A stretch of DNA of 64,000 nt from Herbaspirillum robiniae (GCF_002213415.1 NZ_NJGU01000001.1:248001-312000), one strand, 5' to 3'. Counted from the first letter of the stretch, positions 24,537 through 33,913 are shown. The notes: generated by a model not told the origin, from the sequence alone. Program-made: numbers and translations.

Positions 24537-25718
24537 TTACGCGGCCTGCGCCATGCGAAAGGCGTTGCGCCCTTCGGACTTGGCGCGGTAGAGGGCGATG
24601 TCGGCCTGGTTCACCAGCGCATCCCAGCTCTGCATCTGCCCCGGCTGCAGCACCACCAGACCGACGCTGATGGTGACCGGCTGGCCATGGTCGAAGGCGC
24701 GCAGGCGCACCGCGTCGACCAGGCGCTCGCCGATGCCGCCGGCTTCGGCCTGGCTCAGGCCCGGAAACACGGCACAGAATTCCTCGCCGCCGTAGCGGCC
24801 CAGCAGGTCGCCTTCACGGCAATTTTCGCGCAGCACGGCGGCGATGCCCGAGAGCACGCGGTCGCCCACCTGATGGCCGAAACGGTCGTTGATCTGCTTG
24901 AAATGGTCGACGTCGATGAAGGCCAGCGTCAGGCTGCCGCCCTTGCCCACTGCCTCGCGCAGCACGCGCTCGCCGCAACGCACCAGCTCGCGCCGGTTCA
25001 GCGTGCGGGTCAGCTCGTCCTCGGTGGCCAGGCGCTGCTTGTCGGCCACCAGCCGCTCGAAATACACCATCAGCAGGGAAGCCGACAGCAACAGGCTGCC
25101 GCCCAGCGGAACCAGGTAGATCAGCGCCACGCCCAGGCCGGACATCAGCGGCGGCTCGAAGACTTCAGGATGGGCGGTGGAGATGACCAGGCGCGCGATA
25201 TAGCAGGCGCTGAGCAGCAATATCGCCGCCAGGCCGATCCAGCGGCCAAAGGTCCAGCGCGCATAACGGCGCGCCTGCGCGCCCGACAAGCCGTGCCAGA
25301 ACTCGAACAGGAGCAGGAAGAACACCAGCTGCATCGCGCCCACGGCGAAATAGCTGCGCTGGGTAAAGTCCGCGCCCAGCGCCAGCAGGATCCCGAACAG
25401 CAGGCCGTAGACCGCCACGAATGCCCAGGGCCACCAGCGTACCGACCGCTGGTAGAAACTGCGCAATCCGCTCCAGCCGGCCACGCTGGCGCCGAACAGG
25501 CAGGTATTGCCCAGCAGCAGCCCCGCGCCGCGCAATACCCCGGCGGTGCCGCCATACACGACCACGATCATGCAGATGCCGGCGGCGGCCAGCGCACCCG
25601 ACAGCGCCCAATAACGGGTGCAGCGTTCGGTGGGCGTGCTCATGAATACGCCGGCCATGATCAGGCCGCTGCAAAGCTGCACGATAGCCAAGGCGATACT
25701 GGCTGTGAAAGGATTCAT
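24537..25718 (-). CDS. Membrane-bound diguanylate cyclase (GGDEF)
   Basis: This is a 393-aa protein. Residues 1-220 hold about six to seven membrane segments. A GGDEF domain follows with the intact signature GGEEF in RYGGEEFCAVFPGL. An RxxD inhibitory site (REGD) sits five residues before it, so both catalysis and product feedback should work. It makes cyclic di-GMP from GTP. The ATG at 25718 starts directly before the first membrane helix; upstream in-frame sequence is not protein-like. No phosphodiesterase or other partner is adjacent. Confidence 0.88.
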   Translation of the reverse strand: MNPFTASIALAIVQLCSGLIMAGVFMSTPTERCTRYWALSGALAAAGICMIVVVYGGTAGVLRGAGLLLGNTCLFGASVAGWSGLRSFYQRSVRWWPWAFVAVYGLLFGILLALGADFTQRSYFAVGAMQLVFFLLLFEFWHGLSGAQARRYARWTFGRWIGLAAILLLSACYIARLVISTAHPEVFEPPLMSGLGVALIYLVPLGGSLLLSASLLMVYFERLVADKQRLATEDELTRTLNRRELVRCGERVLREAVGKGGSLTLAFIDVDHFKQINDRFGHQVGDRVLSGIAAVLRENCREGDLLGRYGGEEFCAVFPGLSQAEAGGIGERLVDAVRLRAFDHGQPVTISVGLVVLQPGQMQSWDALVNQADIALYRAKSEGRNAFRMAQAA

Positions 25719-26220
25719 CCGGATACGGCCGCCCGCGAACGGGCCATCAAAAATTGCAGGACACATTCCAGCCGCACCCGCGCCCGCACGCATTGACGCC
25801 GCCCGCAACAGCGCGGTCCGCGCGATGCGAAAAACGGAAGACGATACGGATGAGCTGCCGGCGGCAGCCTGGCGAACCCCTGGTTCACGATCGCCGTCCC
25901 GAGCGGAACGGCGGATCTGTTGCACATCCCGTCGGAGCGACCCCATCGCCCGAATGGATCATGCCTGCCGGCAAATGGCTGCAGATATCGGTGGAATGAC
26001 GAATGAATCCAGTGTAACCGATTGGTATGACATCTTCGTTTTTTTCAGCGCAATGCCAGAAAAAAACACCGGGGCGAGGTGATTTTGCAACCACCTCCCG
26101 ATGAGCCCCCTCCTATGAAACCCGGCATCGAAAAACCCGGCCCAGCGCGGCCATCCCTGACAATCAGGTAACTTTCGGTTACGTCATTCGAATTGAATCG
26201 CGCGGCGACGGCGACGCGCT
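25719..26220. other. Intergenic region upstream of the diguanylate cyclase
   Basis: About 500 nt without a supported gene. A hairpin GAGGTG/CACCTC at 26070-26100 followed on the reverse strand by a T-run could terminate the Ser-rich gene. I see no clear promoter motif. Confidence 0.4.
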
Positions 26221-26475
26221 CTATGCGACCGCGTAAAAACCGCCGTACAAGGAGCCCGGGCTGCCGCCCGAATTGCTCCCATTGCCGGAATTGCCGCCCG
26301 AAGAAGACGATGAGGACGATGAGGACGACGAGGCTGCAGCCGCGGCTTCGATGCCGGTCACCGGCGCGGGCGGCGGCCAATGCCGCTGCGGTGGTTCGGG
26401 CGGCTTGATGTCGTACAGGGACGTGCCAGCAAGCGCGCTGGAAGTGCTGATGGAGGTGACGGAGCCGATGGTCAT
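26221..26475 (-). CDS. Possible 84-aa protein with a poly-serine run
   Basis: A reverse frame starts MTIGSVTSISTSSALAGTSL and continues with PPEPPQRHWPPPAP. A block of about 11 Ser then precedes Gly/Ser/Asn repeats and a GGFYAVA end. It has a weak GGGGAA ribosome site. The protein would be low-complexity and disordered. The Ser codons are mixed (TCG, TCC, TCA, TCT), which argues against a simple repeat artefact. Function unknown; it may be noise. Confidence 0.4.
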   Translation of the reverse strand: MTIGSVTSISTSSALAGTSLYDIKPPEPPQRHWPPPAPVTGIEAAAAASSSSSSSSSSSGGNSGNGSNSGGSPGSLYGGFYAVA

Positions 26476-26698
26476 GTGAATTCCCCGAGGATGGGCCGGT
26501 GCGCGGCGTGATCATCCCCTGCGCGCAGGCGCCGATGATGATCGCGCCGGGCACCGGCTGCAGCCAGCGTTTTTGCGCCGATTTACCCTTGCCTCGCATC
26601 CGCTTGCACTTCCTTAACAAGGGTAAATCCTCCGCCTTGCGCGCAACTTCGTGATGTCGCGGCGGGTCTTTCTTGTACGTTCATCATGAAAGAGGCTT

Positions 26699-27136
26699 AT
26701 GCAAGCAAACTACAAGACCATCCTCAAAACCTCTGCCCTGGCCCTGGCTGCCGCCGGCTCGCTGGGCTGGGCCTCGCTGTCGGTCGCCCAGCAACCCGGC
26801 CCGCCGCCGGGCCCGGGCATGGATCACCGCGAAGAACACCGTGACGAGCGCGGCCCGGACCGCCACTATGAATTCCGCGATGCCGACCGCGAAAAGCTGC
26901 GCCAGCATTACAACGGCGACCTCAAGCGCGTGGACCGCGGCCACCGTCCGGACTTCCGCGAAGGCCAGCCGGTGCCGGCCGACTACCGCGGCAGGATCAA
27001 GCCGGTGCCGCAAAGCGTGCGCCGCGACCTGCCGCCGCCGCCCAAGGGGTACCAGATGGGTTACTACGACGGCTACACCGTGGTCTATGATCCGGTCAGC
27101 TTCACCATCCTGCAGGTACTGGACATCCTGCGCTGA
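26699..27136 (+). CDS. RcnB-like periplasmic protein
   Basis: This 145-aa protein has a signal peptide ([20 protein letters not shown], cleavage near SVAQQ). A charged, His/Asp/Arg-rich middle follows (MDHREEHRDERGPDRHYEF). The C-terminal RcnB-type domain has RGRIKPVPQSVRRDLPPPPKGYQ and YYDGYTVVYDPVSFTILQVL. RcnB in enterobacteria is a periplasmic protein for nickel/cobalt homeostasis; many relatives are uncharacterised, so metal binding is only likely. AAGAGG precedes the ATG. It is monocistronic with a terminator after it. Confidence 0.8.
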   Translation: MQANYKTILKTSALALAAAGSLGWASLSVAQQPGPPPGPGMDHREEHRDERGPDRHYEFRDADREKLRQHYNGDLKRVDRGHRPDFREGQPVPADYRGRIKPVPQSVRRDLPPPPKGYQMGYYDGYTVVYDPVSFTILQVLDILR

Positions 27137-27149
27137 TCGGCGCGATGAC

Positions 27150-27180
27150 AAAAAACGGCATGCGCGGGCATGCCGTTTTC
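27150..27180 (+). terminator. Terminator after the RcnB-like gene
   Basis: A CGGCATGC/GCATGCCG stem with a short loop has an A-tract before it and TTTTCC after it. It may also serve the convergent gene at 27202. Confidence 0.8.
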
Positions 27181-27201
27181 CGCTCCCGGATGAACGCTCG
27201 C

Positions 27202-28917
27202 TCAGCGTTCAAGGCGCATGGTGGCGATGTCGATGAACCAGCTCTTGGGCTGCACCACGCCTTTTACCCTGGGCGACATGATGCGGGTGCCGACATCATG
27301 CGCTACGAATATGAAGACAGCGTCATCGACGATGGCTGAATGCAGTTGCGCCAAAATCGCATCCCGTTGTTTTTCATCAAAAGTGCCACGCGCCTGGATG
27401 ATCAGGTCGTCAACCTTCGGATCACTGTAGTAGCCCCAGTTCTGGGAGACAGGCGGAAAAGCCCGGGTGTCGACGAAACGCACCATCGCCAGAAAAGGAT
27501 CCATGGTCGAAAAACTCACGTTGATGGCATTGGAACCGTGAGCCGACGGATCCCTGGCGCCGACGCGGCGGTTGCCATCCACGACGTTCCATTCGACGAT
27601 ATCGAACTGCACGTCAAAAAAGCACTGCTTAAGATTCTGGCTGATGATCTCGTTCATCAGTATCGGCATCATCTGCCCTGAGCCGAAGGCTGCCGCCTGC
27701 ACCTTGACCTTCATCGGGCTGGCCGTCGAGTAGCCTGCCTGCTGCATCAGGCGCTTTCCTTCATCAGGATCGAAGCGCACCTGGAATTTCGGGTTGCCGC
27801 GCCAGGGATGCCCGGCTTCCACGATACCGGTCGCCACGTCCATCATCCCACCGAGCTGACGTTTGAGTGCTTCCCGGTTGATGCACAGATTGGCGGCATA
27901 GCGAGTACGCTTGTCACGCCATGGAGAGTCGGCGGTGAAGGACAGCATCCACGGCCAGACATGGGGCTGGGTATTGGCATAGACGCGAAATGCCTTGTCC
28001 TGCAACATCTTCACCTCATTCAACGGCGGCGACTCGATCCAGTCCACCTGCCCTGCCAGCAAGGCGGAGACGCGTGCATCGGCCTCGGGGATCGGGTAAA
28101 ACACCACCTTGTCGATCTGCGGACGCCGCTTGGGATCCCAGTAATTCGGATTCTTCACCAAATCCAGATGCTCCCTGACATTGAAGGCAGAATCTCTGAA
28201 CTTTCCGAAACCACTGACACGCATCCCCTCGGTCAACGTCAGCGTAGCCAGTTGCGCCATTTTGAACGAACCGGTGCCAGATGCATCATTGGCGAACGCG
28301 TTCCATGCCAGCCGCGAACGTTCGGCAGGCGAAATCACCGAAGCCGGCACGGCATCCAGCTTCTTGCGCCATTGCGCGGGAGAAGCGATGAACAGCGTCG
28401 ACAGGTTGATGGGGAAGAAAGAGTCTTCCACCGACGTGCTCAGTTCCACGGTGTAATCGTCGATCCTCCTGGCCTGCCTCAGCGTCGGCATCAATGCAGT
28501 CACCCGTGCTTGCGACGGGTCATACTGAGGAGCGTCCTTGTCCAGGATCTTGTCCACATTCCACACCACCGCATCGGCCGTAAATGGCGTGCCGTCGTGA
28601 AAGCTTACGCCCTGGCGCAGTTTGAAGATCCACTTTTTCCTGTCGCCGGGCGAGACTTTCCAGCTCAACGCCAGGCCCGGCTCCAGCTGACTGGCTTGAT
28701 CCGCCTTGCTCAGATCCCATTGCGTCAGGCTGTCGAATATAGGTATCGCGGCAAACCGTATCCCCTCAAAACCCTGGTCGGGCTGGCCCGTGGTGCGCGG
28801 CACCTTGGCCACGCTCATTCCTATGCGCAGAGTATTTTCCTGGGCCTGCGCTGCGCTGACAAAGCAGAATGCGAGCAACATCAATACACGCAAGCGTGCC
28901 GCCGGTGACGATCTCAT
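27202..28917 (-). CDS. Oligopeptide/opine-type ABC transporter substrate-binding protein (family 5)
   Basis: This 571-aa exported protein has a signal peptide (cleavage near SAAQAQENTL). The family 5 solute-binding pattern follows: LALSWKVSPGDRKKWIFKLRQGVSFHDGTPFTADAVVWNV, with KKW and FHDG as key parts, and later WDPKRRPQIDKVVFYPI. Such proteins deliver peptides, opines, glutathione or nickel to an ABC importer. No permease or ATPase genes are adjacent. It lies next to the regulators of the aldehyde dehydrogenase locus and may belong to it. The ribosome site is weak. Confidence 0.88.
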   Translation of the reverse strand: MRSSPAARLRVLMLLAFCFVSAAQAQENTLRIGMSVAKVPRTTGQPDQGFEGIRFAAIPIFDSLTQWDLSKADQASQLEPGLALSWKVSPGDRKKWIFKLRQGVSFHDGTPFTADAVVWNVDKILDKDAPQYDPSQARVTALMPTLRQARRIDDYTVELSTSVEDSFFPINLSTLFIASPAQWRKKLDAVPASVISPAERSRLAWNAFANDASGTGSFKMAQLATLTLTEGMRVSGFGKFRDSAFNVREHLDLVKNPNYWDPKRRPQIDKVVFYPIPEADARVSALLAGQVDWIESPPLNEVKMLQDKAFRVYANTQPHVWPWMLSFTADSPWRDKRTRYAANLCINREALKRQLGGMMDVATGIVEAGHPWRGNPKFQVRFDPDEGKRLMQQAGYSTASPMKVKVQAAAFGSGQMMPILMNEIISQNLKQCFFDVQFDIVEWNVVDGNRRVGARDPSAHGSNAINVSFSTMDPFLAMVRFVDTRAFPPVSQNWGYYSDPKVDDLIIQARGTFDEKQRDAILAQLHSAIVDDAVFIFVAHDVGTRIMSPRVKGVVQPKSWFIDIATMRLER

Positions 28918-29116
28918 GTCTTGCCCCCGATTCGAGCAGGTTGATGAACACCCGTCCCTGAATTTAATTAATTATTTATCATCTTTATAGGGGAGGATCG
29001 CTGCCCGATCAACGATTTCCTTGCATCTTCGGGAAGGAGGCTCGGGCACGCCGTCCAATGTGTCGCTTCCGCGCAAAAGACTACTCCACAAGCACAAGAT
29101 GCCCAATCCTTCGTGA

Positions 29117-30058
29117 CTACTCCCGCGCCAGCACCTCGGTATGCCCCCATTTGCCGGAGCGGCAAAGTTCGTCGGTGACATCCAGCACCAGCCGCTCCAC
29201 CGCGGCGGCGGCGGTGGTCAGCGGGATGTTCTTGGAGGCGCACAGCACCAGCGTGCGCGAGATCTTTTCGCCGGCGATGGAATGCGCCACCATGTCGCCG
29301 CGCTCGATATCGGACAACAGCGGCGCCACCGGCAGGATGGTGGCGCCGATATCGGCCAGGATGGCCGACTTCAGGATCGCCACCGAGTTGATCTCGATGA
29401 CGTTCTCCAGCGCCATGCCCTGCGAGCGCACCAAGTTCTCGATGCGCGGCCGCACCCCGTGCGCCAGGCCGGGCAGGATCAGCGGCGCCAGGATCGCCTT
29501 GGCCAGCGGCACGCCGCGCCGGCCGGACGCGCCGTAGCGCGATTTGGCGCGGGTGATGTACATCATCTCTTCCTCGATCATCGGCGTGGCCGCGAAGGAC
29601 GACAGCTGGCCGTCGTCGAACAGCACGGCCAGGTTGATGCGGCCGGACTTGAGCTGGGTAATGAGGTTGCCGGTCAGCTCCTCGGTCAGCTGCAAGGTGA
29701 TCTCGGGATAGGTGGAACGCACCGCATTGAGCAGCGGCAGCGCAAGCGCGTTGGAAACGCTTTGCGGAATACCCAGCGCCACCGTGCCGGAGGGTTTGTC
29801 GGTGGACTGCGCCACGGCCTGCTTGGCGTCCTGGATCTGCTTGAGGATCGCCAGCGCGTGTTCGTAGAAGACCTTGCCGGCGTCGGTGGCGATCACGCCC
29901 TGGGCCGAGCGGTGCAGCAGCTGCGCCTCCATCTCGTCTTCCAGCTGGCGGATCTGCTGGGTCAGCGCCGGCTGCGCGATGTGCAGCACGCGCGCCGCGC
30001 GTGACAGGGAGCCGTGGTCGACGATGGCGACGAAGTAGCGCAGTTGGCGTAATTCCAT
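29117..30058 (-). CDS. LysR-family transcriptional regulator (Nac/Cbl-like)
   Basis: This 313-aa protein has the N-terminal winged helix MELRQLRYFVAIVDHGSLSR with AARVLHIAQPALTQQIRQLE, a linker helix and two effector-binding lobes. The HIAQPALTQQI recognition helix is of the Nac/Cbl kind. The gene follows the GntR gene on the same strand after 49 nt, so both may be transcribed together or from TTGACA-like sequence near 30090. The likely targets are the adjacent catabolic genes. Confidence 0.88.
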   Translation of the reverse strand: MELRQLRYFVAIVDHGSLSRAARVLHIAQPALTQQIRQLEDEMEAQLLHRSAQGVIATDAGKVFYEHALAILKQIQDAKQAVAQSTDKPSGTVALGIPQSVSNALALPLLNAVRSTYPEITLQLTEELTGNLITQLKSGRINLAVLFDDGQLSSFAATPMIEEEMMYITRAKSRYGASGRRGVPLAKAILAPLILPGLAHGVRPRIENLVRSQGMALENVIEINSVAILKSAILADIGATILPVAPLLSDIERGDMVAHSIAGEKISRTLVLCASKNIPLTTAAAAVERLVLDVTDELCRSGKWGHTEVLARE

Positions 30059-30107
30059 GAAACCTGTTCAGTCCTGACTTGTTAATTCAATTGACAGCCA
30101 AGCGCCG

Positions 30108-30935
30108 TCAGAGGCCGGGCCGGCTGTTGAACATGCGGGTGCGCGCGTTCTCGATATGGCCGCGCATGGCGCGCCGCGCGCCCTCCGCGTCCTGCTCGCG
30201 GATCAGCTCGAAGATCTTGCGGTGCTCGTCCATCGCATCCTGCGAGCGCTTCCAGGGCGGGATGTGCATCAGGTGGCGCAGCATGTTGACGGCGTGGCTG
30301 ACGTCGTACTCCAGCGTCTTCATCACCTGCACGAAGCGCATGTTGGCCGTCGCCGTGGCGATCGCCTCGTGGAAGGCGAAGTCGAAATGGTGGGCGATGC
30401 CGCCCACGGCGTTGGCCTGCTCGAAACCCTCCAGCAGCCGCTCCATCTTGTCGAGGTCTTCGGCATTGCGGCGCAGCGCCGCCATGTAGGCGCACTCGGG
30501 CTCGATCACCAGGCGCAGCTCGAGGCCGTTCATGATGTGGCCGATGCGGGTCTCGGGCTCGGCGTCCTGGGGCGCCGCGGCCAGGCCGGGCTTTTCCTTC
30601 ACGTAGGTGCCGGAGCCGCGCACCGACTCCACCATCTGGTCTTCGCGCAGCCGGTCCAGCGCCTGACGCACCACCGGGCGCGAGACGTCGAACAGCGCGG
30701 CGAGGTCGTTTTCCGACGGCAGTTTGCTGCCCACCGCGATGCGGCCCTCGACGATGGCGTGGAACAGGGTCTCGTAGACCCGTTCGGCAAAGCGTTCGGG
30801 GCGCACCGGGCCGAGGCCGGCTGCCGCCAGCGTCAGGATCTCGGGCGACGCGCCGGCGCGCGCCACGCTCTTCAAATTGACAACTTTGGCCGAGGGCGTA
30901 CCGGCAGCGGCGCCCGGCTGGCTGGATTTCGGCAT
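30108..30935 (-). CDS. GntR-family (FCD/FadR subfamily) regulator
   Basis: This 275-aa protein has an N-terminal winged helix (VYETLFHAIVEGRIAVGSKL, ENDLAALFDVSRPVVRQALD). An all-helical FCD ligand domain follows, with metal-binding histidines in DFAFHEAIA, DEHRKIFELI and RGHIENAR. An unusual N-terminal extension of about 50 residues (MPKSSQPGAAAGTPSAKVVN) precedes the HTH. The ATG at 30935 has GGGAG upstream. It is divergent from the aldehyde dehydrogenase gene, the usual arrangement for a repressor of that pathway. Confidence 0.88.
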   Translation of the reverse strand: MPKSSQPGAAAGTPSAKVVNLKSVARAGASPEILTLAAAGLGPVRPERFAERVYETLFHAIVEGRIAVGSKLPSENDLAALFDVSRPVVRQALDRLREDQMVESVRGSGTYVKEKPGLAAAPQDAEPETRIGHIMNGLELRLVIEPECAYMAALRRNAEDLDKMERLLEGFEQANAVGGIAHHFDFAFHEAIATATANMRFVQVMKTLEYDVSHAVNMLRHLMHIPPWKRSQDAMDEHRKIFELIREQDAEGARRAMRGHIENARTRMFNSRPGL

Positions 30936-31338
30936 ATCGTCTCCCGTGTCTGCTGATAGTGGCGACGGCCTTTTTTCGCTGCGCTGCCGCATGGCGGCGC
31001 GGCGGCGAAGGCCTTTCTCGATGAAGCGCATGGTAGCGGATTTGCTGCGCGCGCTGCATGTTTTTGGCAAACAAGGCTGTCGGCAAATAAGTAAAATAAA
31101 TTGACAGCTTTTGCGCACTGCCTTAGATTGAACACCCATAACAGCGCCGCCGTCGCCACGAACCACGGTGCGCCTGCAAATAAAAACGACAGGAGACGAC
31201 ACCCACAAAGCGCGCCCTCGCGAGCGCCATCCTGCCGTTCCGCTTTTCGTTTTCGCTGCGCCGTTCGGCCTGCTCCATGGAGGCCGGCGCCGCGCCACGC
31301 ATTTCCGTTCCGGACCTACTCGAAAGGACGCACCGCCC
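30936..31338. other. Divergent control region of the gntR and aldehyde dehydrogenase genes
   Basis: About 400 nt. A forward promoter at 31101-31128 leaves a leader of about 200 nt before the dehydrogenase gene. The leader contains an AGGAGA at 31190 without a suitable start codon nearby. No gene is supported. Confidence 0.5.
31101..31128 (+). promoter_or_regulatory. Sigma-70-type promoter for the aldehyde dehydrogenase operon
   Basis: TTGACA (31101-31106) and TTAGAT (31123-31128) are separated by 16 nt in an A/T-rich context. A perfect -35 and a fair -10 make this the best promoter in the region. AATTGACAGC also appears near 30090 upstream of the LysR gene. Confidence 0.6.
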
Positions 31339-32772
31339 ATGAAACACCACTTCATCGACAACCGCTGGGTCGAACCCGCTTCCGGCGAGAGCATTCCCGT
31401 GGTCGATCCCTCCGACGGCCAGGTCTTCGAATCCATCGCCCGCGGCAACGAGGCCGACATCGACCGCGCCGTGAAGGCGGCGCGCCGCGCCTATGAAGGC
31501 GCCTGGGGCAAGCTGTCGGCGGCCGAGCGCGGACGGCTGATGATGAAGCTGTCGCTGAAGCTGCAGGACCACCAGGAAGAACTGGCCCAGCTGGAAGGCC
31601 GCGACTGCGGCAAGCCGATGAAGCAGGCGCGCGCCGACGCCGCGGCCATCGTGCGCTACTTCGAGTTCTACGCCGGCGCGGCCGACAAGCTGCACGGCGA
31701 CACCATCCCCTACCAGTCCGGCTACACCGTGCTGACGCTGCGCGAGCCGCACGGCGTGACCGGCCACATCGTGCCCTGGAACTACCCGATGCAGATCTTC
31801 GGCCGCTGCGTGGGCGGCGCGCTGGCCGCCGGCAACACCTGCGTGGTCAAGCCTGCAGAGGACGCCTGCCTGTCCATCCTGCGCGTGGCCGAGCTGGCCG
31901 CTGAAGTCGGTTTCCCGGAGGGCGCGCTCAACATCGTCACCGGTTACGGCCACGAAGCCGGCGATGTGCTGGTCAAGCACCCGGATGTGGACCATGTCTC
32001 CTTCACCGGCTCGCCCAATGTGGGCAAGCTGGTGGTGCGCGGCGCGGCCGAGCATCACACGCCGGTGACGCTGGAGCTGGGCGGCAAGTCGCCGCAGGTG
32101 GTGTTCGAGGACGCCGATTTCGACGCCATGCTGCCGGTGGTGGTCAACGCCATCGTGCAGAACGCCGGCCAGACCTGCTCGGCCGGCAGCCGCCTGCTGG
32201 TGCAGCGCGGCGCCTACGAGAAGGTGCTGGACCGCCTGGGCGAGCTGTTCTCCAAGCTGCGCGTGGGTTCCTCGCAGATGGACCTGGACTGCGGCCCGCT
32301 GATCCGCAAGACGCAGCAGGAGCGCGTGGCGGGTTTCCTGTCCGACGCCCGCAACGACAAGATCGCCATGGTGGCCCAGGGCATGGTCGATCCGAAGGCG
32401 CCCGCCTCCGGTTTCTACCAGCCTCCCACCCTGCTGCGCGACGTGCCGCCGCTGCATCGCCTGGCGCAGGAAGAAGTGTTCGGCCCGGTGCTGGCGGCCA
32501 TGCCTTTCGACGATGAAGAAGACGCCGTACGCCTGGCCAACGGCACCGACTACGGCCTGGTGGCCAGCGTCTGGACCCGCGACGGCGCGCGCCAGATGCG
32601 CCTGGCCCGGGCGATCCGCAGCGGCCAGGTATTCATCAACAACTACGGCGCCGGCGGCGGCGTGGAGCTGCCCTTCGGCGGCGTCAAGGCCAGCGGCCAC
32701 GGGCGCGAGAAAGGCTTCGAGGCGCTCTACGGCTTCACCGTGCTCAAGACCATCGCGATCCGCCACGGCTAA
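31339..32772 (+). CDS. NAD(P)-dependent aldehyde dehydrogenase
   Basis: This 477-aa enzyme has GHIVPWNYPMQIFGR, the cofactor-loop FTGSPNVGKLVV, the general base Glu246 in ELGGKSP and the nucleophile Cys280 in NAGQTCSAGSR. The late EEVFGPVL motif and the SGHGREKGFEAL end are also present. It oxidises an aldehyde to the acid; the substrate cannot be told from sequence (betaine- or semialdehyde-type similarity). The start at 31339 begins the conserved MKHHFIDNRWVEP. It is followed by an SDR gene 47 nt away, likely the same operon. Confidence 0.92.
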   Translation: MKHHFIDNRWVEPASGESIPVVDPSDGQVFESIARGNEADIDRAVKAARRAYEGAWGKLSAAERGRLMMKLSLKLQDHQEELAQLEGRDCGKPMKQARADAAAIVRYFEFYAGAADKLHGDTIPYQSGYTVLTLREPHGVTGHIVPWNYPMQIFGRCVGGALAAGNTCVVKPAEDACLSILRVAELAAEVGFPEGALNIVTGYGHEAGDVLVKHPDVDHVSFTGSPNVGKLVVRGAAEHHTPVTLELGGKSPQVVFEDADFDAMLPVVVNAIVQNAGQTCSAGSRLLVQRGAYEKVLDRLGELFSKLRVGSSQMDLDCGPLIRKTQQERVAGFLSDARNDKIAMVAQGMVDPKAPASGFYQPPTLLRDVPPLHRLAQEEVFGPVLAAMPFDDEEDAVRLANGTDYGLVASVWTRDGARQMRLARAIRSGQVFINNYGAGGGVELPFGGVKASGHGREKGFEALYGFTVLKTIAIRHG

Positions 32773-32819
32773 TCTGCCTTGACCATTACCCATCATCGAA
32801 TTTACCAAGGAGACATAAC

Positions 32820-33578
32820 ATGCGTTTGAAAGACAAAGTGGCCATCGTGACCGGCGGCGGATCCGGATTCGGCGAAGGCATCGCCAAGGCCTATGCGCGC
32901 GAAGGCGCCGCCGTGGTGGTGGCCGACATCGGCGAGGCCGGCGGCCTGCGCGTGGTCGAAGAAATCAAGAAAGCCGGCGGCAAGGCTGTGTTCGCCAAGG
33001 CCGACGTCTCCCAGCGCGCCGACATGGACAAGTTGCTGGCCGCCGCGCTGGAGAACTATGGCGCGCTGGACATCGTGGTCAACAACGCCGGCACCACGCA
33101 CCGCAACCGTCCCATGCTGGAAGTGGAAGAGGACGAATTCGACCGCGTCTACGCCGTCAACGTCAAGAGCATCTTCCTCTCGGCCAAGACCTTCGTGCCG
33201 CACTTCCGCAAGGTCGGCGGCGGCTGCTTCGTCAACATCGCCTCCACCGCCGGCATCCGTCCGCGCCCGGGCCTGACCTGGTACAACGGCAGCAAGGGCG
33301 CGGTCATCACCACCAGCAAGTCGATGGCGGCCGAACTCGGCCCGGACAAGATCCGCGTGAACTGTGTCAACCCGGTGATCTCGGCCACCGGCCTGCTGTC
33401 GGAATTCATGGGCGTGCCCGACACCCCGGAAAACCGCAAGAAGTTCGTCGCCACCATCCCGATGGGCCGCTTCTCCACGCCTGAAGACATCGCCAACGCC
33501 TGCCTCTACCTGGGCTCCAACGAGGCGCAATTCGTCACCGGCGTGTGCATCGAAGTGGACGGCGGGCGCTGCGTTTGA
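32820..33578 (+). CDS. Short-chain dehydrogenase/reductase
   Basis: This 252-aa enzyme has the Rossmann motif TGGGSGFGEGIA, the NNAG motif, the active-site Tyr155 and Lys159 in YNGSKG, and the C-terminal GVCIEVDGGRCV. It most likely interconverts an alcohol and the carbonyl compound handled by the preceding aldehyde dehydrogenase. AAGGAGA precedes the ATG. It is the last metabolic gene before the hipBA pair. Confidence 0.93.
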   Translation: MRLKDKVAIVTGGGSGFGEGIAKAYAREGAAVVVADIGEAGGLRVVEEIKKAGGKAVFAKADVSQRADMDKLLAAALENYGALDIVVNNAGTTHRNRPMLEVEEDEFDRVYAVNVKSIFLSAKTFVPHFRKVGGGCFVNIASTAGIRPRPGLTWYNGSKGAVITTSKSMAAELGPDKIRVNCVNPVISATGLLSEFMGVPDTPENRKKFVATIPMGRFSTPEDIANACLYLGSNEAQFVTGVCIEVDGGRCV

Positions 33579-33584
33579 TGAAAA

Positions 33585-33600
33585 GTGCAATATTTTGCCC
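33585..33600. promoter_or_regulatory. Putative upstream HipB operator
   Basis: GTGC-N8-GCCC is a near match to the second site at 33625 (GTGC-N8-GCAC). Both have A/T-only 8-nt centres ending in TTTT. The two are 40 bp apart, about four helical turns, allowing cooperative binding. Confidence 0.5.
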
Positions 33601-33606
33601 AAATAA

Positions 33607-33634
33607 TTGAAATTAACATTATTTGTGCTAAATT
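33607..33634 (+). promoter_or_regulatory. hipBA promoter
   Basis: TTGAAA (33607-33612) is followed after 16 nt by TAAATT (33629-33634), within TGTGCTAAATT. The expected start of transcription coincides with the hipB ATG at 33641, which suggests a leaderless messenger. The -10 lies inside the second operator. Confidence 0.55.
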
Positions 33635-33640
33635 TTGCAC
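33625..33640. promoter_or_regulatory. Putative HipB operator overlapping the -10
   Basis: GTGCTAAATTTTGCAC is a palindrome (GTGC-N8-GCAC) directly before the hipB start codon. Its layout resembles known HipB operators, which are 4-5 nt half-sites separated by 8 nt, with different bases. Confidence 0.6.
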
Positions 33641-33913
33641 ATGAACACGCTAGCCATCGCCCATCTCATCACGACCAGGCGCCGCCAGCTCGGCCTCACC
33701 CAGGCCGAGCTGGCGAGCCGTGCGCACATCGGCCGACGCACCTTGATCGAACTGGAAGGCGGCTCCGGCGCCAACGACATCGGCTACCGCAAGCTGGAGC
33801 GCGTCCTCAATGCAGTCGGACTGTCGATAACCATCACCGAAACGCCCAAACGCCCGACCGAGTCGGAGTTGAGCGCCATCTTTGCCGATGACGAGGATGA
33901 CGATGAAGGCTGA
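33641..33913 (+). CDS. hipB: HipB-like antitoxin (XRE/Cro-type DNA-binding protein)
   Basis: This 90-aa protein has a helix-turn-helix (RQLGLTQAELASRAHIGRRT) in the first half and an acidic tail (FADDEDDDEG). As an antitoxin it would bind HipA and repress its own operon at the two GTGC palindromes upstream. An ATG 6 nt earlier is also possible. No ribosome site is visible, consistent with a leaderless transcript. The gene overlaps hipA by 11 nt. Confidence 0.82.
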   Translation: MNTLAIAHLITTRRRQLGLTQAELASRAHIGRRTLIELEGGSGANDIGYRKLERVLNAVGLSITITETPKRPTESELSAIFADDEDDDEG

